The position numbers and the translations under genes are program-made. Below, in pieces: positions 9,650 through 18,745 of a DNA stretch of 64,000 nucleotides. Position 1 is the stretch's first letter, and each line of letters starts with the position of its first letter. The stretch covers positions 39,184 to 103,183 of the forward strand of contig JAKOXL010000053.1 in the NCBI GenBank assembly GCA_029781045.1, given 5' to 3'. This DNA comes from Bacillota bacterium (GTDB lineage: Bacteria > Bacillota > UBA994 > UBA5500). Below the pieces are notes generated by a model, which was given only the letters and a program-made list of their open reading frames with translations, was not told the origin of the DNA and did not search any database.

Positions 9650-10150
9650 CTACCCCCTCCCTCTGGCGACTTCTTGCTGCTGGTGCTTATATAGCAAGGC
9701 GTACATCAAGGCGACTAACACACTATTGAGCAAGACTGAGACAGGCAGGCCCAGCCAATAGCCTGTTCCAATCCAAAAACCATACAAACCACCAACCATG
9801 ACCGTCATCAGCAACCAATAGCAGGCGGTTGAAACCAGACCAACCACCCATGGGACTAGCATGGACTTGCGATACATCAGCTGACTAAACTGCCCCACGG
9901 AATAGCCAATTACATAGAGCACCACAGCATAAAGGCCTAGCGTGGGACCACTAGCAATGGCCCGCAAGAACCCGGCTGTCATCCCGAAAACAGCTCCCCT
10001 ACTGGGCCCTGCTAACAGCGCATAGGCCACCGTTAGGACGAGAATCAGGTCGATCTGACCCCAGAAATTACCCATCCGAGGAACAAGGGTAGTCTGCAAA
10101 ACTAGGAGCAACAAGAGCAAAAGGCAGAAGAATAAGTGACGTCTAAGCAT
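9650..10150 (-). CDS. mreD: Rod shape-determining membrane protein MreD
   Basis: A 166-residue, about five-pass membrane protein. Sequence similarity in MreD is weak, but length, hydrophobic profile and its place between mreC and mrdA make the call secure. It bridges MreC/MreB to the PBP2-RodA synthase. The start codon directly follows the mreC stop, indicating translational coupling. Confidence 0.88.
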   Translation of the reverse strand: MLRRHLFFCLLLLLLLVLQTTLVPRMGNFWGQIDLILVLTVAYALLAGPSRGAVFGMTAGFLRAIASGPTLGLYAVVLYVIGYSVGQFSQLMYRKSMLVPWVVGLVSTACYWLLMTVMVGGLYGFWIGTGYWLGLPVSVLLNSVLVALMYALLYKHQQQEVARGRG

Positions 10151-10990
10151 CTAATGCTCCTCCGAACTGAGAACCAGGAGCACGTCCTCCAGAGAATCAA
10201 AGTTGACAGCAGGACGAACACTAGCCTCCAACTGCAAACCGTCGGGGGTAGGCGTCACCGCCTCCACATAACCCACCAAAATACCTTTTGGTAAATTGAG
10301 GGCACCTGTGCCAGCGGTAACAATAGCGTCTCCTGGCCGTATGGCTGCTTCCCTAGCAAGCCGGATCATTCTCAACATACCCGGGTTATTGGGATCGGCC
10401 TCCAGAGTTCCTCTCACCCTCGTTTCTTGCACCTGAGCAGCTATGGGGCCACGGGCATCAATCACCAGCACAACTTTGGCGGTGGTAGGATGCACCTCAT
10501 AAACCCGGCCGACAAAGCCCTGATGGGTTATGACTGCCGTATTGACCTTCACACCATGTTGGCTACCCTGGTCAATAATCACATCCTGCTGCCAAGGGTT
10601 CTGACCAATGCTAATAATCTTAGCCAGCTTGAGATCTAAAGCCGGATTGGCTTCTTGGTACTTCAGTAGTTGACGAAGACGCTGATTCTCTCTCTCTGCC
10701 TCCACTAGCAGGTTCATGCGCAGGCGCAAAGCAGCCAGTTCGGCTTCCAACTCATAGTTCCGTGCCCGCAGAGAGAGTAAGCCTTTCACATCATTAAGAA
10801 AGGTGTTAATTCGTTGCACCACAAGAGAACTCGCCCGCGAAAAGGGGGCTAAGCCTCGCAGGATAAGCTCTTCTAAAGGGGAAGGGGGAGCCTGCTGCTG
10901 ACTAGCTTTATGACTGGCGAGTCCTATAAGAACGACCAATATTAAACTGAAGACAATGAATCCCCGGTTTCTTCTCCAGAAGGACAGCAC
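10151..10990 (-). CDS. mreC: Rod shape-determining protein MreC
   Basis: A 279-residue single-pass protein: membrane anchor at residues ~10-27, a coiled coil (about 65-110) and the extracytoplasmic beta-barrel pair that binds PBP2 (VITHQGFVGRVYEV, AIVTAGTGALNLPKGILVGYV). It links cytoplasmic MreB to wall synthases. It starts 27 bases after mreB. Confidence 0.92.
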   Translation of the reverse strand: MLSFWRRNRGFIVFSLILVVLIGLASHKASQQQAPPSPLEELILRGLAPFSRASSLVVQRINTFLNDVKGLLSLRARNYELEAELAALRLRMNLLVEAERENQRLRQLLKYQEANPALDLKLAKIISIGQNPWQQDVIIDQGSQHGVKVNTAVITHQGFVGRVYEVHPTTAKVVLVIDARGPIAAQVQETRVRGTLEADPNNPGMLRMIRLAREAAIRPGDAIVTAGTGALNLPKGILVGYVEAVTPTPDGLQLEASVRPAVNFDSLEDVLLVLSSEEH

Positions 10991-11016
10991 ACTATCGCCC
11001 TTCTTTCCGTTACTTT

Positions 11017-12048
11017 CTATCTACGTCGAGAGGCAGCAACGAGTCTTTGCAGATTAGGATTCTCCAATATCTTGCCAGTTCCTATGGCCACGCAGGCCAG
11101 TGGTTCCTCTGCAATGTGCACAGGCATACCAGTCTCTTCACTGATGAGTTTATCTAGTCCTCTGAGCAAAGAACCGCCGCCTGTCATCATAATACCCCGA
11201 TCCATCACATCGGCAGCCAATTCGGGCGGAGTGCGCTCTAGGGTAGACTTGACCGCATCTATTATGGCTCTTACCGGCTCGGCTAATGCTTCACGTACCT
11301 CAGTGGAAGTGATTGTCAATGTTTTCGGCAAACCGGTAACTAAGTCGCGTCCACGCACATCCATAGTTTTCTCTTCTCCCAGGATGTAGGCAGAACCTAT
11401 GCTCATCTTGGTCTCTTCTGCCGTTCGTTCACCGATCATCAGGTTATAATGACGCTTAATATAAGCCATGATGGCCTCATCCATTTCGTCGCCACCAACT
11501 CGGATGGAGCGGTGAGTAACAATTCCGCCCAGCGAGATGATAGCTACTTCAGTAGTTCCGCCACCAATGTCAACAATCATATTGCCGGTAGGCTCTTCTA
11601 CCGGTAATCCCGCACCAATAGCAGCTGCCATCGGCTCTTCAACGATTATGGCATCACGGGCTCCAGCCGATTTGGTGGCATCATAAACTGCCCGTTTCTC
11701 TACCTCGGTTACTCCAGAAGGAACGCAAACCACAACTAGGGGAGAGATAATGGCTCGCCCTTTTATAGCAGTAGAAATAAACTTATGCAGCATCTTCTGC
11801 GTGGTATCAAAGTCGGCAATCACGCCGTCCTTCAGAGGCCGAATGGCAACGATGTTGCCGGGAGTTCGGCCAACCATACGCTTAGCCGCTTCTCCTACTT
11901 CCAGAACCTCGCCCGAATCTCGCTTAATCGCCACCACCGATGGCTCATTAAGAACAATACCCTTACCTTTGACGTAAACCAAAGAGTTAGCAGTTCCCAG
12001 GTCGATACCTAGATCCTTGGAAAATGCCTTCTGGAAAATATTTGCCAT
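11017..12048 (-). CDS. mreB: Rod shape-determining actin homologue MreB
   Basis: A 343-residue actin-like ATPase forming membrane-bound filaments that guide wall synthesis. The phosphate-1 motif [14 protein letters not shown], phosphate-2 [10 protein letters not shown] and adenosine motif [15 protein letters not shown] are present. The start is ATG 12048 with GGAGGG nine bases upstream. The in-frame GTG at 12069 would lie upstream of that ribosome site. It heads mreBCD-mrdA-minCDE. Confidence 0.95.
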   Translation of the reverse strand: MANIFQKAFSKDLGIDLGTANSLVYVKGKGIVLNEPSVVAIKRDSGEVLEVGEAAKRMVGRTPGNIVAIRPLKDGVIADFDTTQKMLHKFISTAIKGRAIISPLVVVCVPSGVTEVEKRAVYDATKSAGARDAIIVEEPMAAAIGAGLPVEEPTGNMIVDIGGGTTEVAIISLGGIVTHRSIRVGGDEMDEAIMAYIKRHYNLMIGERTAEETKMSIGSAYILGEEKTMDVRGRDLVTGLPKTLTITSTEVREALAEPVRAIIDAVKSTLERTPPELAADVMDRGIMMTGGGSLLRGLDKLISEETGMPVHIAEEPLACVAIGTGKILENPNLQRLVAASRRR

Positions 12049-12068
12049 TTCTGATTGCCCTCCTGCCA

Positions 12069-12752
12069 CTAGACTATACCCTTTTCTTTCATACTTACAG
12101 TTTTACCATCACCAAAAACCACATGATCTAAAACCTCTATGCCAACAATCTTTCCTGCCTCCACCAAACGGCGAGTGACATCGATATCTTCCCTGCTGGG
12201 TGTGGGATCACCGCTTGGGTGATTATGGGCAACCACCACAGCAGCGGCACTATGCCGAATGGCATACTTGAAAACCTCGCGGGGATGAACAATGGAGGCG
12301 TTGAGGCTACCACGAAAAACAGTTCTGCGCGAGATGACCTTATTCTTGGTATCTAATAAGACCACGACGAACTCTTCTTGCGTCAACTGCCGGAAATAGG
12401 GCATGAGTAGCGCCGCCAAGTCATCGGGCTGGCGAATGCTAGCCCCAGGTAGACGACTTTCCGCGATCCGCACCGCAAACTCAGAAATCGCTGCCAATTG
12501 GCAGGCTTTAGCAACGCCAATCCCCGGCTCTCTCTGCAACTCCTCAGTGGATAGTTCTAGTAGACCGCGTACATCACCAAAACGAGTTAGTAAACGATCG
12601 GCCAAATGCAGAGCCGACTCTCCTCGCACACCAGTACCCAAGATGATGGCCAACAACTCCGCGTTGCTCAAGGCCTTAGGGCCCAGTCGCAGCATGCGCT
12701 CTCTTGGCCTTTCTTGTTCTGCCATCTCTTTGATCAGTAGCGGTTTCGGCAT
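12069..12752 (-). CDS. radC: RadC-family JAMM-domain protein
   Basis: A 227-residue protein: helix-hairpin-helix DNA-binding-like N-terminus ([20 protein letters not shown]) followed by a JAB/JAMM metalloprotease-like domain with HNHPSG at 176-181 and the downstream acidic ligand. It is called a DNA repair protein in databases, but the enzymatic role is not established. It lies between maf and mreB, as in many Bacillota. The start has a GGAGG site ten bases upstream. Confidence 0.88.
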   Translation of the reverse strand: MPKPLLIKEMAEQERPRERMLRLGPKALSNAELLAIILGTGVRGESALHLADRLLTRFGDVRGLLELSTEELQREPGIGVAKACQLAAISEFAVRIAESRLPGASIRQPDDLAALLMPYFRQLTQEEFVVVLLDTKNKVISRRTVFRGSLNASIVHPREVFKYAIRHSAAAVVVAHNHPSGDPTPSREDIDVTRRLVEAGKIVGIEVLDHVVFGDGKTVSMKEKGIV

Positions 12753-12800
12753 ATCCAGTTACCTCCATCTTCTGTTGCAATGGGGGCAAATGAATCTATC

Positions 12801-13373
12801 TTAACATCCAGCAGTCTCCAACTTCTGCTTAAGCTCTGCCAGCTTGCTAAGCGGTAGGCCAACTACATTGAAGTAACAACCATCTATCCGGTCAATAAAC
12901 ATGGCAGCCCGGCCCTGAATACCATAGGCACCGGCTTTATCATAGGGTTCGTCAGTGTCCAAATACCATTCCAATTCACAAGAGGTGATCACCCGCATAT
13001 GCACCCGTGTGCGCACTACATCACTTACTTCGCGGCCACTAACACAGTCAATCAGTGCCACCGCTGTATACACCTCGTGCCAGTCACCGGAGAGAGAACT
13101 CAACATGGAGGCAGCATCCTCCCTATCTTTGGGCTTACCCAGTAATTTGCCAGCGTGCACCACAATGGTGTCAGCACCCAGTACAATACCCGCAGAATAA
13201 TGCTTGGCTACCTCCCTAGCCTTCCCTAAGGCATTATATAATACAAAGGCTTGCGGGTCAGTGGCAGCAACTGCTTCCCTAAAATTGCTAGGCCTAATGT
13301 GATGTTGCCAACCGATTTGCCGCAATAATTCGCTTCTTCTCGGTGAGGCCGAGGCCAATATGATCTCTTTCAT
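12801..13373 (-). CDS. maf: Maf-type nucleoside triphosphate pyrophosphatase
   Basis: A 190-residue Maf/HAM1-fold pyrophosphatase that hydrolyses dTTP/UTP or modified nucleotides. It was historically linked to septum formation. The N-terminal signature LASASPRRSELLRQIG and the VLGADTIVV motif with its catalytic Asp are intact. It overlaps the DUF4321 gene by four bases. Confidence 0.9.
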   Translation of the reverse strand: MKEIILASASPRRSELLRQIGWQHHIRPSNFREAVAATDPQAFVLYNALGKAREVAKHYSAGIVLGADTIVVHAGKLLGKPKDREDAASMLSSLSGDWHEVYTAVALIDCVSGREVSDVVRTRVHMRVITSCELEWYLDTDEPYDKAGAYGIQGRAAMFIDRIDGCYFNVVGLPLSKLAELKQKLETAGC

Positions 13374-13621
13374 ATCCGTTTATAAAGAAGGAAAGCTAGG
13401 ATGAGGCCCAACACCCCAGCTACGGTTAGGCGCACAGAAAACCCAAATGTTAACGAGAACATGTCCAGGCTCAGAACAAGGGGGGGATTAATACCGTACG
13501 GTTGGCTTGCTATATTGAGCCAAGGAGCAATCCCTCCTAGAGCTTGTCCTAGTAAGCTGCCTAAGAAGGACCCCAATATGAGAAAGAATACCAGTAACCA
13601 GCCGTTTTTTCCCCGGCGCAT
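13370..13621 (-). CDS. DUF4321 small membrane protein
   Basis: An 83-residue protein with two hydrophobic segments (residues ~8-30 and 58-80) around a GINPPLVLSLD loop. It matches the DUF4321 family, found upstream of maf in Clostridia, with no known function. GGGGAGG precedes ATG 13621, and the ATGA overlap with maf shows coupling. Likely the first gene of the maf-radC-mre run. Confidence 0.75.
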   Translation of the reverse strand: MRRGKNGWLLVFFLILGSFLGSLLGQALGGIAPWLNIASQPYGINPPLVLSLDMFSLTFGFSVRLTVAGVLGLILAFLLYKRI

Positions 13622-13734
13622 AAGGACCTCCCCTTTTCCACAAAATGTTCACCTTCTATTTTAACACAGCCCATGGAATAAGACGCAACAGAATAGAAAG
13701 GTGTTATGGATCGCTTCAGAAAGGACCAATATGC

Positions 13735-13768
13735 AAGGGCCGTCGCCCCATATGTAGCGACGGCCCTT
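13735..13768 (-). terminator. Perfect 12-bp hairpin after rnfB
   Basis: AAGGGCCGTCGC (13735-13746) pairs perfectly with GCGACGGCCCTT (13757-13768) around a 10-base loop, 11 bases past the rnfB stop. It lacks a clear T-run on either strand, so it may stabilise the rnf mRNA 3' end rather than act as a simple terminator. Confidence 0.6.
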
Positions 13769-13779
13769 CAATTAGCCGT

Positions 13780-14751
13780 TTACTGCATCGTAATAGTTTT
13801 CTTAGGACACTTTTCCACACAGAGTTTACAGCTTACACACTTATCCGGGTCTACCACGTGTTTTGCCTTCAGCTCTCCGCTAATCGCGCCCACCGGGCAA
13901 GCCTTCTTACATACGGTGCAGCCGACGCAGTCATCGCCAATAACGGCCTTAGGCCTGGTTCCCAGCTGCTCTACTATCACCTTGGTGGGACACTTGGACA
14001 CACAAAGCCCACAGTTGCGGCACTTGCTGTAATCGATGCTGGCCAGGTTGTTATGGACATGAATCGCATCGAAGGGGCAAGCCTTCTCGCAAAGACCACA
14101 GCCGATACAACCGGCACTACAGATGGCCCGTACATCTCTACCCTTTGCCTCCGACAGGCACCGCACCTGTACTAGAGCACTGGCAGGTCGCATACCTATG
14201 ATATTCCTCGGACAAGCCAATACACACCGCTTACAGCCAGTGCATTTATCCTCATCAATCACCGGCAGTCCATTCTCATCCATGTGGATCGCATCGAAGG
14301 TGCAAGCGCGGAAACAGTCGCCATAGCCCAAACATCCATAGGTGCAGAGCTTATCACCACCACCCACTGCTTGCGCAGCTTTACAAGTAGGAATCCCATC
14401 ATACTGAAAACGAGTGCCACATTCGGCTTTACCACCGCGGCAATAGACTGTCGCTACCTGTCGCTCCATGGTGTCAGCCGCTACTCCCATGATCTCAGCT
14501 ACCTTTGCTGCCACACTCGCGCCGCCTACAGGACAAAGGTTAGTAGGAGCACCTTGCGCAATAGCAGCCGCATAACCGCTACAACCGGGATAGCCACAAG
14601 CACCACAATTGGCGCCAGGCAGTACACCCAGTAATTGATCCACCCGCGGGTCAGTCTCTACCGCAAACCTCTTGGCGGCGTAGGCTAGGAGGGCACCGAA
14701 GAGAGCGCCAATGCCACCCAATATGCTAATAGCAGTAATAACTCGTATCAC
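13780..14751 (-). CDS. rnfB: Rnf complex iron-sulfur subunit RnfB
   Basis: A 323-residue subunit: N-terminal membrane helix (residues 5-27), the RnfB [4Fe-4S] domain (CGACGYPGC...C near 48-72), then a long chain of ferredoxin motifs (CTGCKRCVLAC, CIGCGLCEKAC, CRNCGLCVSKC, CVGCTVCKKAC, CVSCKLCVEKC). RnfB is thought to be the entry point for electrons from reduced ferredoxin. It is the last gene of the operon, 15 bases after rnfA. The cluster-rich C-terminus is longer than proteobacterial RnfB and typical of clostridial ones. Confidence 0.93.
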   Translation of the reverse strand: MIRVITAISILGGIGALFGALLAYAAKRFAVETDPRVDQLLGVLPGANCGACGYPGCSGYAAAIAQGAPTNLCPVGGASVAAKVAEIMGVAADTMERQVATVYCRGGKAECGTRFQYDGIPTCKAAQAVGGGDKLCTYGCLGYGDCFRACTFDAIHMDENGLPVIDEDKCTGCKRCVLACPRNIIGMRPASALVQVRCLSEAKGRDVRAICSAGCIGCGLCEKACPFDAIHVHNNLASIDYSKCRNCGLCVSKCPTKVIVEQLGTRPKAVIGDDCVGCTVCKKACPVGAISGELKAKHVVDPDKCVSCKLCVEKCPKKTITMQ

Positions 14752-14766
14752 TCTGTCACCTCCCGC

Positions 14767-15339
14767 CTAGAGCAAGCCTTGGAACCCAAGGAAAGCAATC
14801 GAAAGCAGGCTTGCCGTAATCAATGCTATAGGAAAACCTTCAAATGGTTTGGGAATGTCAGCTAAAGCTAAACGCTCCCGGATACCTGCAAAGATAACTA
14901 TAGCCAAGGTGAATCCCAAAGCTGCCGCAAAGCCATGTACCATTGATTCCAGTAAGTTATACTTGCTATCGATGTTGAGAATAGTAACGCCTAATACGGC
15001 GCAGTTGGTAGTGATCAAGGGCAGATAGACGCCTAGCGCCTGATAGAGGGTTGGACTCGACTTCAAAATGACCATTTCCACGAACTGCACTAGGGCGGCG
15101 ATAACTAAAATAAAGGCTACCGTCTGTAGATACACTAGGCCAAAACGCTCCAGCACATAGGTCTGAACCACCCAGGTAACAGCAGAAGCCACGGTCATAA
15201 CAAATGTAACTGCCAGACCCATGCCCGTAGCCGTTTCCACCTGCTTGGAGACTCCCAAAAAGGGGCAAATACCAATAGTTCTACTAAGAACGAAGTTGTT
15301 TATCAGAATTGCTCCTATAAAGATAATTAGTAGATTCAT
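14767..15339 (-). CDS. rnfA: Rnf complex membrane subunit RnfA
   Basis: A 190-residue six-helix subunit homologous to NqrE. The signatures [18 protein letters not shown] and [13 protein letters not shown] carry the conserved cysteines that bind an intramembrane Fe-S cluster with RnfE. The start is the ATG at 15339. The open frame runs on to 15393, but that part overlaps rnfE and is not family sequence. Confidence 0.93.
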   Translation of the reverse strand: MNLLIIFIGAILINNFVLSRTIGICPFLGVSKQVETATGMGLAVTFVMTVASAVTWVVQTYVLERFGLVYLQTVAFILVIAALVQFVEMVILKSSPTLYQALGVYLPLITTNCAVLGVTILNIDSKYNLLESMVHGFAAALGFTLAIVIFAGIRERLALADIPKPFEGFPIALITASLLSIAFLGFQGLL

Positions 15340-15352
15340 ACCCACTGCCCCC

Positions 15353-15949
15353 TTACGCTGTGCGCCGCATGCGCAGATAGTTGAGCAGAGCAATCAGCAA
15401 TCCAAGTGTCATGAGCCCACCAGGTGTTAAGATCATGATCAACATCGGTTGAAATCCTTCCCCGAACAGCTTAATGCCGAAAAGGCTGCCCGCACCAAGG
15501 ATCTCTCTGATGCCGCCCAAAAGAGTTAGGGCGCCGGTGAAGCCCAAACCCATGCCTAAACCATCGGCAATGGAATCCAAAATGCCGTTCTGGGAGGCAA
15601 AGGCCTCTGCTCTCTGCAGAATAATACAGTTAACAACGATTAAGGGAATAAATAGCCCTAGTACTTGATGTAGATCTGGAACGAAGGCCTCCATTACCAT
15701 GTCCACAATGGTAACAAAAGTGGCGATTACGACCACATATATGGGAATACGAATCTTATTGGGAACAACGTTACGGATGATGGAGATCAGCAGGTTAGAT
15801 GCGGTTAGAACGGCTGCCGTAGCTAAACCCATACCTAGACCATTGACGGCGGCTGTAGTTACGGCCAGAGTGGGGCACATGCCCAGCAAAAGGCCGAAGG
15901 TCGGGTTTTCCTTAATCAATCCCTTGCTGAATTCCTTAATGAAGTTCAC
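15353..15949 (-). CDS. rnfE: Rnf complex membrane subunit RnfE
   Basis: A 198-residue six-helix subunit homologous to NqrD. The motifs [18 protein letters not shown] and [17 protein letters not shown] hold the conserved cysteines pairing with RnfA. I place the start at GTG 15949, eight bases after AGGAGG. The GTG at 15958 overlaps that site. The gene follows rnfD after only 30 bases, where rnfG would be expected in the usual C-D-G-E-A-B order. Confidence 0.92.
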   Translation of the reverse strand: MNFIKEFSKGLIKENPTFGLLLGMCPTLAVTTAAVNGLGMGLATAAVLTASNLLISIIRNVVPNKIRIPIYVVVIATFVTIVDMVMEAFVPDLHQVLGLFIPLIVVNCIILQRAEAFASQNGILDSIADGLGMGLGFTGALTLLGGIREILGAGSLFGIKLFGEGFQPMLIMILTPGGLMTLGLLIALLNYLRMRRTA

Positions 15950-15979
15950 CACTGGCACCTCCTTGACTTAGCAGTTGCT

Positions 15980-16888
15980 TCATTTTCTGGCTGCCCCAAA
16001 CCTAACCGGTCGTACATAACGATCAATAAGTGGTGTAAATGCATTCATGATCAAAATGGCATAGGTAACACCTTCCGGATAGCCACCCCAGAGGCGGATA
16101 ATGGCGGTTATCAGGCCACAGCCTACACCCATAATCAACCGCCCCCAGCTTGTCATGGGAGAAGTAACCGGATCGGTGGCCATAAAGAAAGCTCCTAATA
16201 ACAGACTACCGGCTAGAACATGAAATAGAGGGTCACCACCGAAAACAGCAGAGAAGACTGCTACGGTGCCGACAAAGCCGACAGGAATACGCCAGTCAAT
16301 TATTCCGCGCCAAATGAGATATAACCCACCAACAAGGAGAGCCAAGGCCGACGTTTCGCCCAAACTACCAGGCACAGCGCCTAAGAACAAGGTGCTGTAG
16401 GCCGGCCTAGCACCTCCCCCTAAAGGTGTGGCAGAAGTTAGAAAGGTGAAGGGTGCCACCCAAGTGGTCATCTGAGCCGGCCAAGATGCCAGTAACACAG
16501 CTCGTCCCACCAGTGCTGGGTTGAAAGGGTTATTGCCTAGGCCACCAAATACTTGTTTACCAATGGCAATCGCAATAGCAGCTCCAATAGCCACTATCCA
16601 CAAAGGTAAGCCGGCCGGCACACCAAAAGCTACGAGCAAGCCTGTCACTGCCGCACTATAATCCCGTATCGTCACGGGCCTACCACTTAGTTTTTGCAGC
16701 AGTGCCTCAGTGGCGACGGCTGCTACTACCGCCACCAGCATGAGCCCTAATGCTCGCAGGCCAAAAAAGAAGACGGCCAGCGTGGCTGCCGGCACCAACG
16801 CCATTAGAACTTCGAGCATGATTCTACTAGTATTCTCACGGGCGTGCTGGTGAGGAGATGAAGACATCCTTAATTTGCTCTGTTCCAT
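15980..16888 (-). CDS. rnfD: Rnf complex membrane flavoprotein RnfD
   Basis: A 302-residue multi-pass subunit homologous to NqrB. The motif FLTSATPLGG matches the covalent FMN attachment site, with the Thr of SAT as acceptor. GGLGNNPFNPALVGRA is family-typical. Start ATG 16888 follows GGGGGGAGAG. The frame open to 16996 runs into rnfC and is not family sequence. No ApbE flavin transferase gene is in the window. Confidence 0.92.
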   Translation of the reverse strand: MEQSKLRMSSSPHQHARENTSRIMLEVLMALVPAATLAVFFFGLRALGLMLVAVVAAVATEALLQKLSGRPVTIRDYSAAVTGLLVAFGVPAGLPLWIVAIGAAIAIAIGKQVFGGLGNNPFNPALVGRAVLLASWPAQMTTWVAPFTFLTSATPLGGGARPAYSTLFLGAVPGSLGETSALALLVGGLYLIWRGIIDWRIPVGFVGTVAVFSAVFGGDPLFHVLAGSLLLGAFFMATDPVTSPMTSWGRLIMGVGCGLITAIIRLWGGYPEGVTYAILIMNAFTPLIDRYVRPVRFGAARK

Positions 16889-16899
16889 TTCTCTCCCCC

Positions 16900-18219
16900 C
16901 TATTTTCTCCGCTTGGCTAATATGGCGCTCTTGGCCAAACGGATATTTTGCACCAATGGCCTCCTTGCAGGACATATATACGAGCAACAGCCACATTCTC
17001 TACAATCGGTGGCATTATAGGCCTCCGCCTGCTCCAGCATTCCGCGTTCAACAAACTGGGCTATGAAAACTGGCTGCAAACGCATGGGGCAGACATCGAC
17101 ACAACGACCACAGCGAATGCAAGGGCTTATCTCTAACGGTTCTGCTTCCTCGGGCGAAAGAGCCAAGAGGCCACAGGTTGTCTTGATTACAGGAACGTCT
17201 AGGTTAGCCAGAGTAACACCCATCATGGGCCCACCCTTAATTACTTTTCCTGGCTGGCCCTTCAAACCACACTGTTCCAGCAAAGCGCCAACCGGCGTCC
17301 CCAGACGCACTCTTAGGTTCTGAGGCCGCTCAACCATGGAGCCCGATACGGTCACAACTCTCTCTACCAATGGCTTCCCAGTAGTTACGGCGTTAGCTAC
17401 CGCCACTGCCGTCGCCACATTATTCACAATAACCCCCAGTTCGGCCGGTAGTCTCCCCACAGGCAACTCTTTCCCCGTAATGGCTCGTATCAGCATAAAT
17501 TCCGAGCCTTGAGGATATTTGACTTGTAACGGGATAACCTCAATATCAGGGAAGGCCTCCCTTGCTTGCTTGAGAGCTGCTATGGCTTCTGACTTGTCTT
17601 CCTCTACACCGATGCAGCCCTTATCTGCACCAAGTGCCTTCATCAAGAGTCTTAGTCCTAAGACTACCTGCTCTGACTCTTCCATCATTAGACGGTAATC
17701 GGCGGTTAGATAGGGCTCACATTCTGCTCCGTTAAGAACTACCATCTCTACCTTAGTGCCTGCGGGCGGGACCATTTTGTAATGGGTGGGGAATCCCGCT
17801 CCGCCCATGCCAACAATACCCGCCTCCCTCACTATTCTTACGATTTCATCGGCGGGGACATTCTCAATACTCGTGCCCGTGCTTGCGGGTACTGCTTCCT
17901 CATCCAGGCCATCGTTACTAACAACAATTGCCATCGTGTCCTGGCCCGAGCAATGAGGGCGCTTTTCAATAGCGACTACCTGCCCCGAAACCGATGAATG
18001 AATCGGTGCGGAAATGGGAGCATCGGAATCCGCTATCTTTTGGCCCTTTAAAACCCTTTCCCCCACTTTCACCAGCGGCTGGCACGGCGCTCCAATATGC
18101 TGGCTCAAGGGAAAAACCAGTTCTTTGGGGACTACCGCATCCACTATCGGGAGATTGAGAGTTCGCTCCTTGTTATAGCGTGGATGGATTCCCCCACCAA
18201 AGGTTTTTGCTTTAGTCAC
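16900..18219 (-). CDS. rnfC: Rnf complex NADH-side subunit RnfC
   Basis: A 439-residue peripheral subunit that binds NAD(H) and FMN. It opens with FGGGIHPRYNKE, followed by the NuoF-like GMGGAGFPTHYKM glycine-rich region, an SLBB-like segment and two [4Fe-4S] motifs, CIRCGRCVDVC and CRECGCCSYIC. First gene of the operon, with GTG 18219 after GAGAGGTGA. A TTGTGA/TACAAT promoter about 150 bases upstream and a Rex-like site 23 bases upstream suggest redox control. Confidence 0.94.
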   Translation of the reverse strand: MTKAKTFGGGIHPRYNKERTLNLPIVDAVVPKELVFPLSQHIGAPCQPLVKVGERVLKGQKIADSDAPISAPIHSSVSGQVVAIEKRPHCSGQDTMAIVVSNDGLDEEAVPASTGTSIENVPADEIVRIVREAGIVGMGGAGFPTHYKMVPPAGTKVEMVVLNGAECEPYLTADYRLMMEESEQVVLGLRLLMKALGADKGCIGVEEDKSEAIAALKQAREAFPDIEVIPLQVKYPQGSEFMLIRAITGKELPVGRLPAELGVIVNNVATAVAVANAVTTGKPLVERVVTVSGSMVERPQNLRVRLGTPVGALLEQCGLKGQPGKVIKGGPMMGVTLANLDVPVIKTTCGLLALSPEEAEPLEISPCIRCGRCVDVCPMRLQPVFIAQFVERGMLEQAEAYNATDCRECGCCSYICPARRPLVQNIRLAKSAILAKRRK

Positions 18220-18241
18220 TTACTTCACCTCTCATGTCGCT

Positions 18242-18259
18242 TTGTGACCAACGTAACAA
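18242..18259 (-). promoter_or_regulatory. Rex-like operator in the rnfC leader
   Basis: TTGTGA-ccaacg-TAACAA is an imperfect inverted repeat with six-base spacing, extended by T/A on each side. Both half-sites match variants of the Rex (NADH-sensing repressor) consensus TTGTKA-N6-TMACAA. It lies 22 bases upstream of the rnfC start, downstream of the predicted promoter. No regulator gene is in view. Confidence 0.5.
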
Positions 18260-18371
18260 ACTTAAGCGCATACCAAAAGGCGAGCATTTGCCCGCCTTCT
18301 GTCTGTCAAGAACTGCTTTGAGATGATGGGATTGTAGTTAACTGAGCAGATACCTATTTGTCTACCATGCT

Positions 18372-18400
18372 ATTGTAACTTTTTTTCTCAAAGGTCACAA
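18372..18400 (-). promoter_or_regulatory. Predicted rnf operon promoter
   Basis: Minus strand: -35 TTGTGA (18395-18400), 17-base spacer, -10 TACAAT (18372-18377). The ~145-base leader contains a short GGCG/CGCC hairpin followed by TTTT (18276-18298), which could attenuate. Confidence 0.5.
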
Positions 18401-18451
18401 GTACTAACGGTCACTTAAGGACTGAATTCTTGCGCCTAATTGTGACATTTT

Positions 18452-18487
18452 GCAAAAAACAGAAGGAGCTGTCGCAAGACAGCTCCT
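18452..18487 (-). terminator. Terminator of the hydrogenase operon (repeated hairpin, copy 1)
   Basis: AGGAGCTGTC (18464-18473) pairs perfectly with GACAGCTCCT (18478-18487) around a 4-base loop. On the minus strand it is followed by TCTGTTTTTT. It lies 259 bases past the hydA stop and is one of eight closely related hairpins in the window. Confidence 0.75.
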
Positions 18488-18641
18488 GCATTCTTTTGTT
18501 GGAATGAGCTCACCTCTAGGCAGCGACGGGCCCCTCAGATTAAGTTATTGTAGTCTCAAAGTGAATCCAAATTGGGGCCTTTTGCGCCCTTTGTGCTACC
18601 AGCTCCCCAGCCAATCAGGCCCAACGCGCCGTGCGTGGACC
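18464..18641 (+). repeat. Dispersed terminator-linked repeat, copy A
   Basis: After the hairpin come GGAATGAGCT (18501-18510) and GGCAGCGACGG (18519-18529), then ~90 unshared bases and the distal block CAACGCGCCGTGCGTGGACC (18622-18641). The same blocks occur in copies B, C, D and E. It fills most of the gene-free stretch 18220-18745 with the rnf promoter. It lacks the GGTCA block that begins other copies. Confidence 0.6.
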
Positions 18642-18745
18642 GCGCCCTGTAGCAAGGGCTGTTCTGGGATCCTAGCGGCAACAGCCGAGGATGCCATTGG
18701 TAAGGCCTGCAACTGCGATGGCAGCCTCATTCCACTCGCTGTCGT

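Noticed and set aside
13645..14175. 176-codon plus-strand frame opposite rnfB
   Set aside because: No ribosome site. The minus strand encodes a clear Fe-S protein, and the many cysteine codons of rnfB keep the opposite strand open.
18276..18298. Riboswitch in the rnfC leader
   Set aside because: Only a short GGCG/CGCC hairpin is seen. I recognise no conserved riboswitch core.
18393..18416. Direct repeat GGTCAC separated by ten bases upstream of rnfC
   Set aside because: Two six-base matches overlapping the -35 region. Too short to call an operator, although they resemble the GGTCAC of the repeat family.
18541..18615. Possible short gene between copy A's blocks
   Set aside because: Frames there lack a ribosome site and run through repeat and hairpin sequence.
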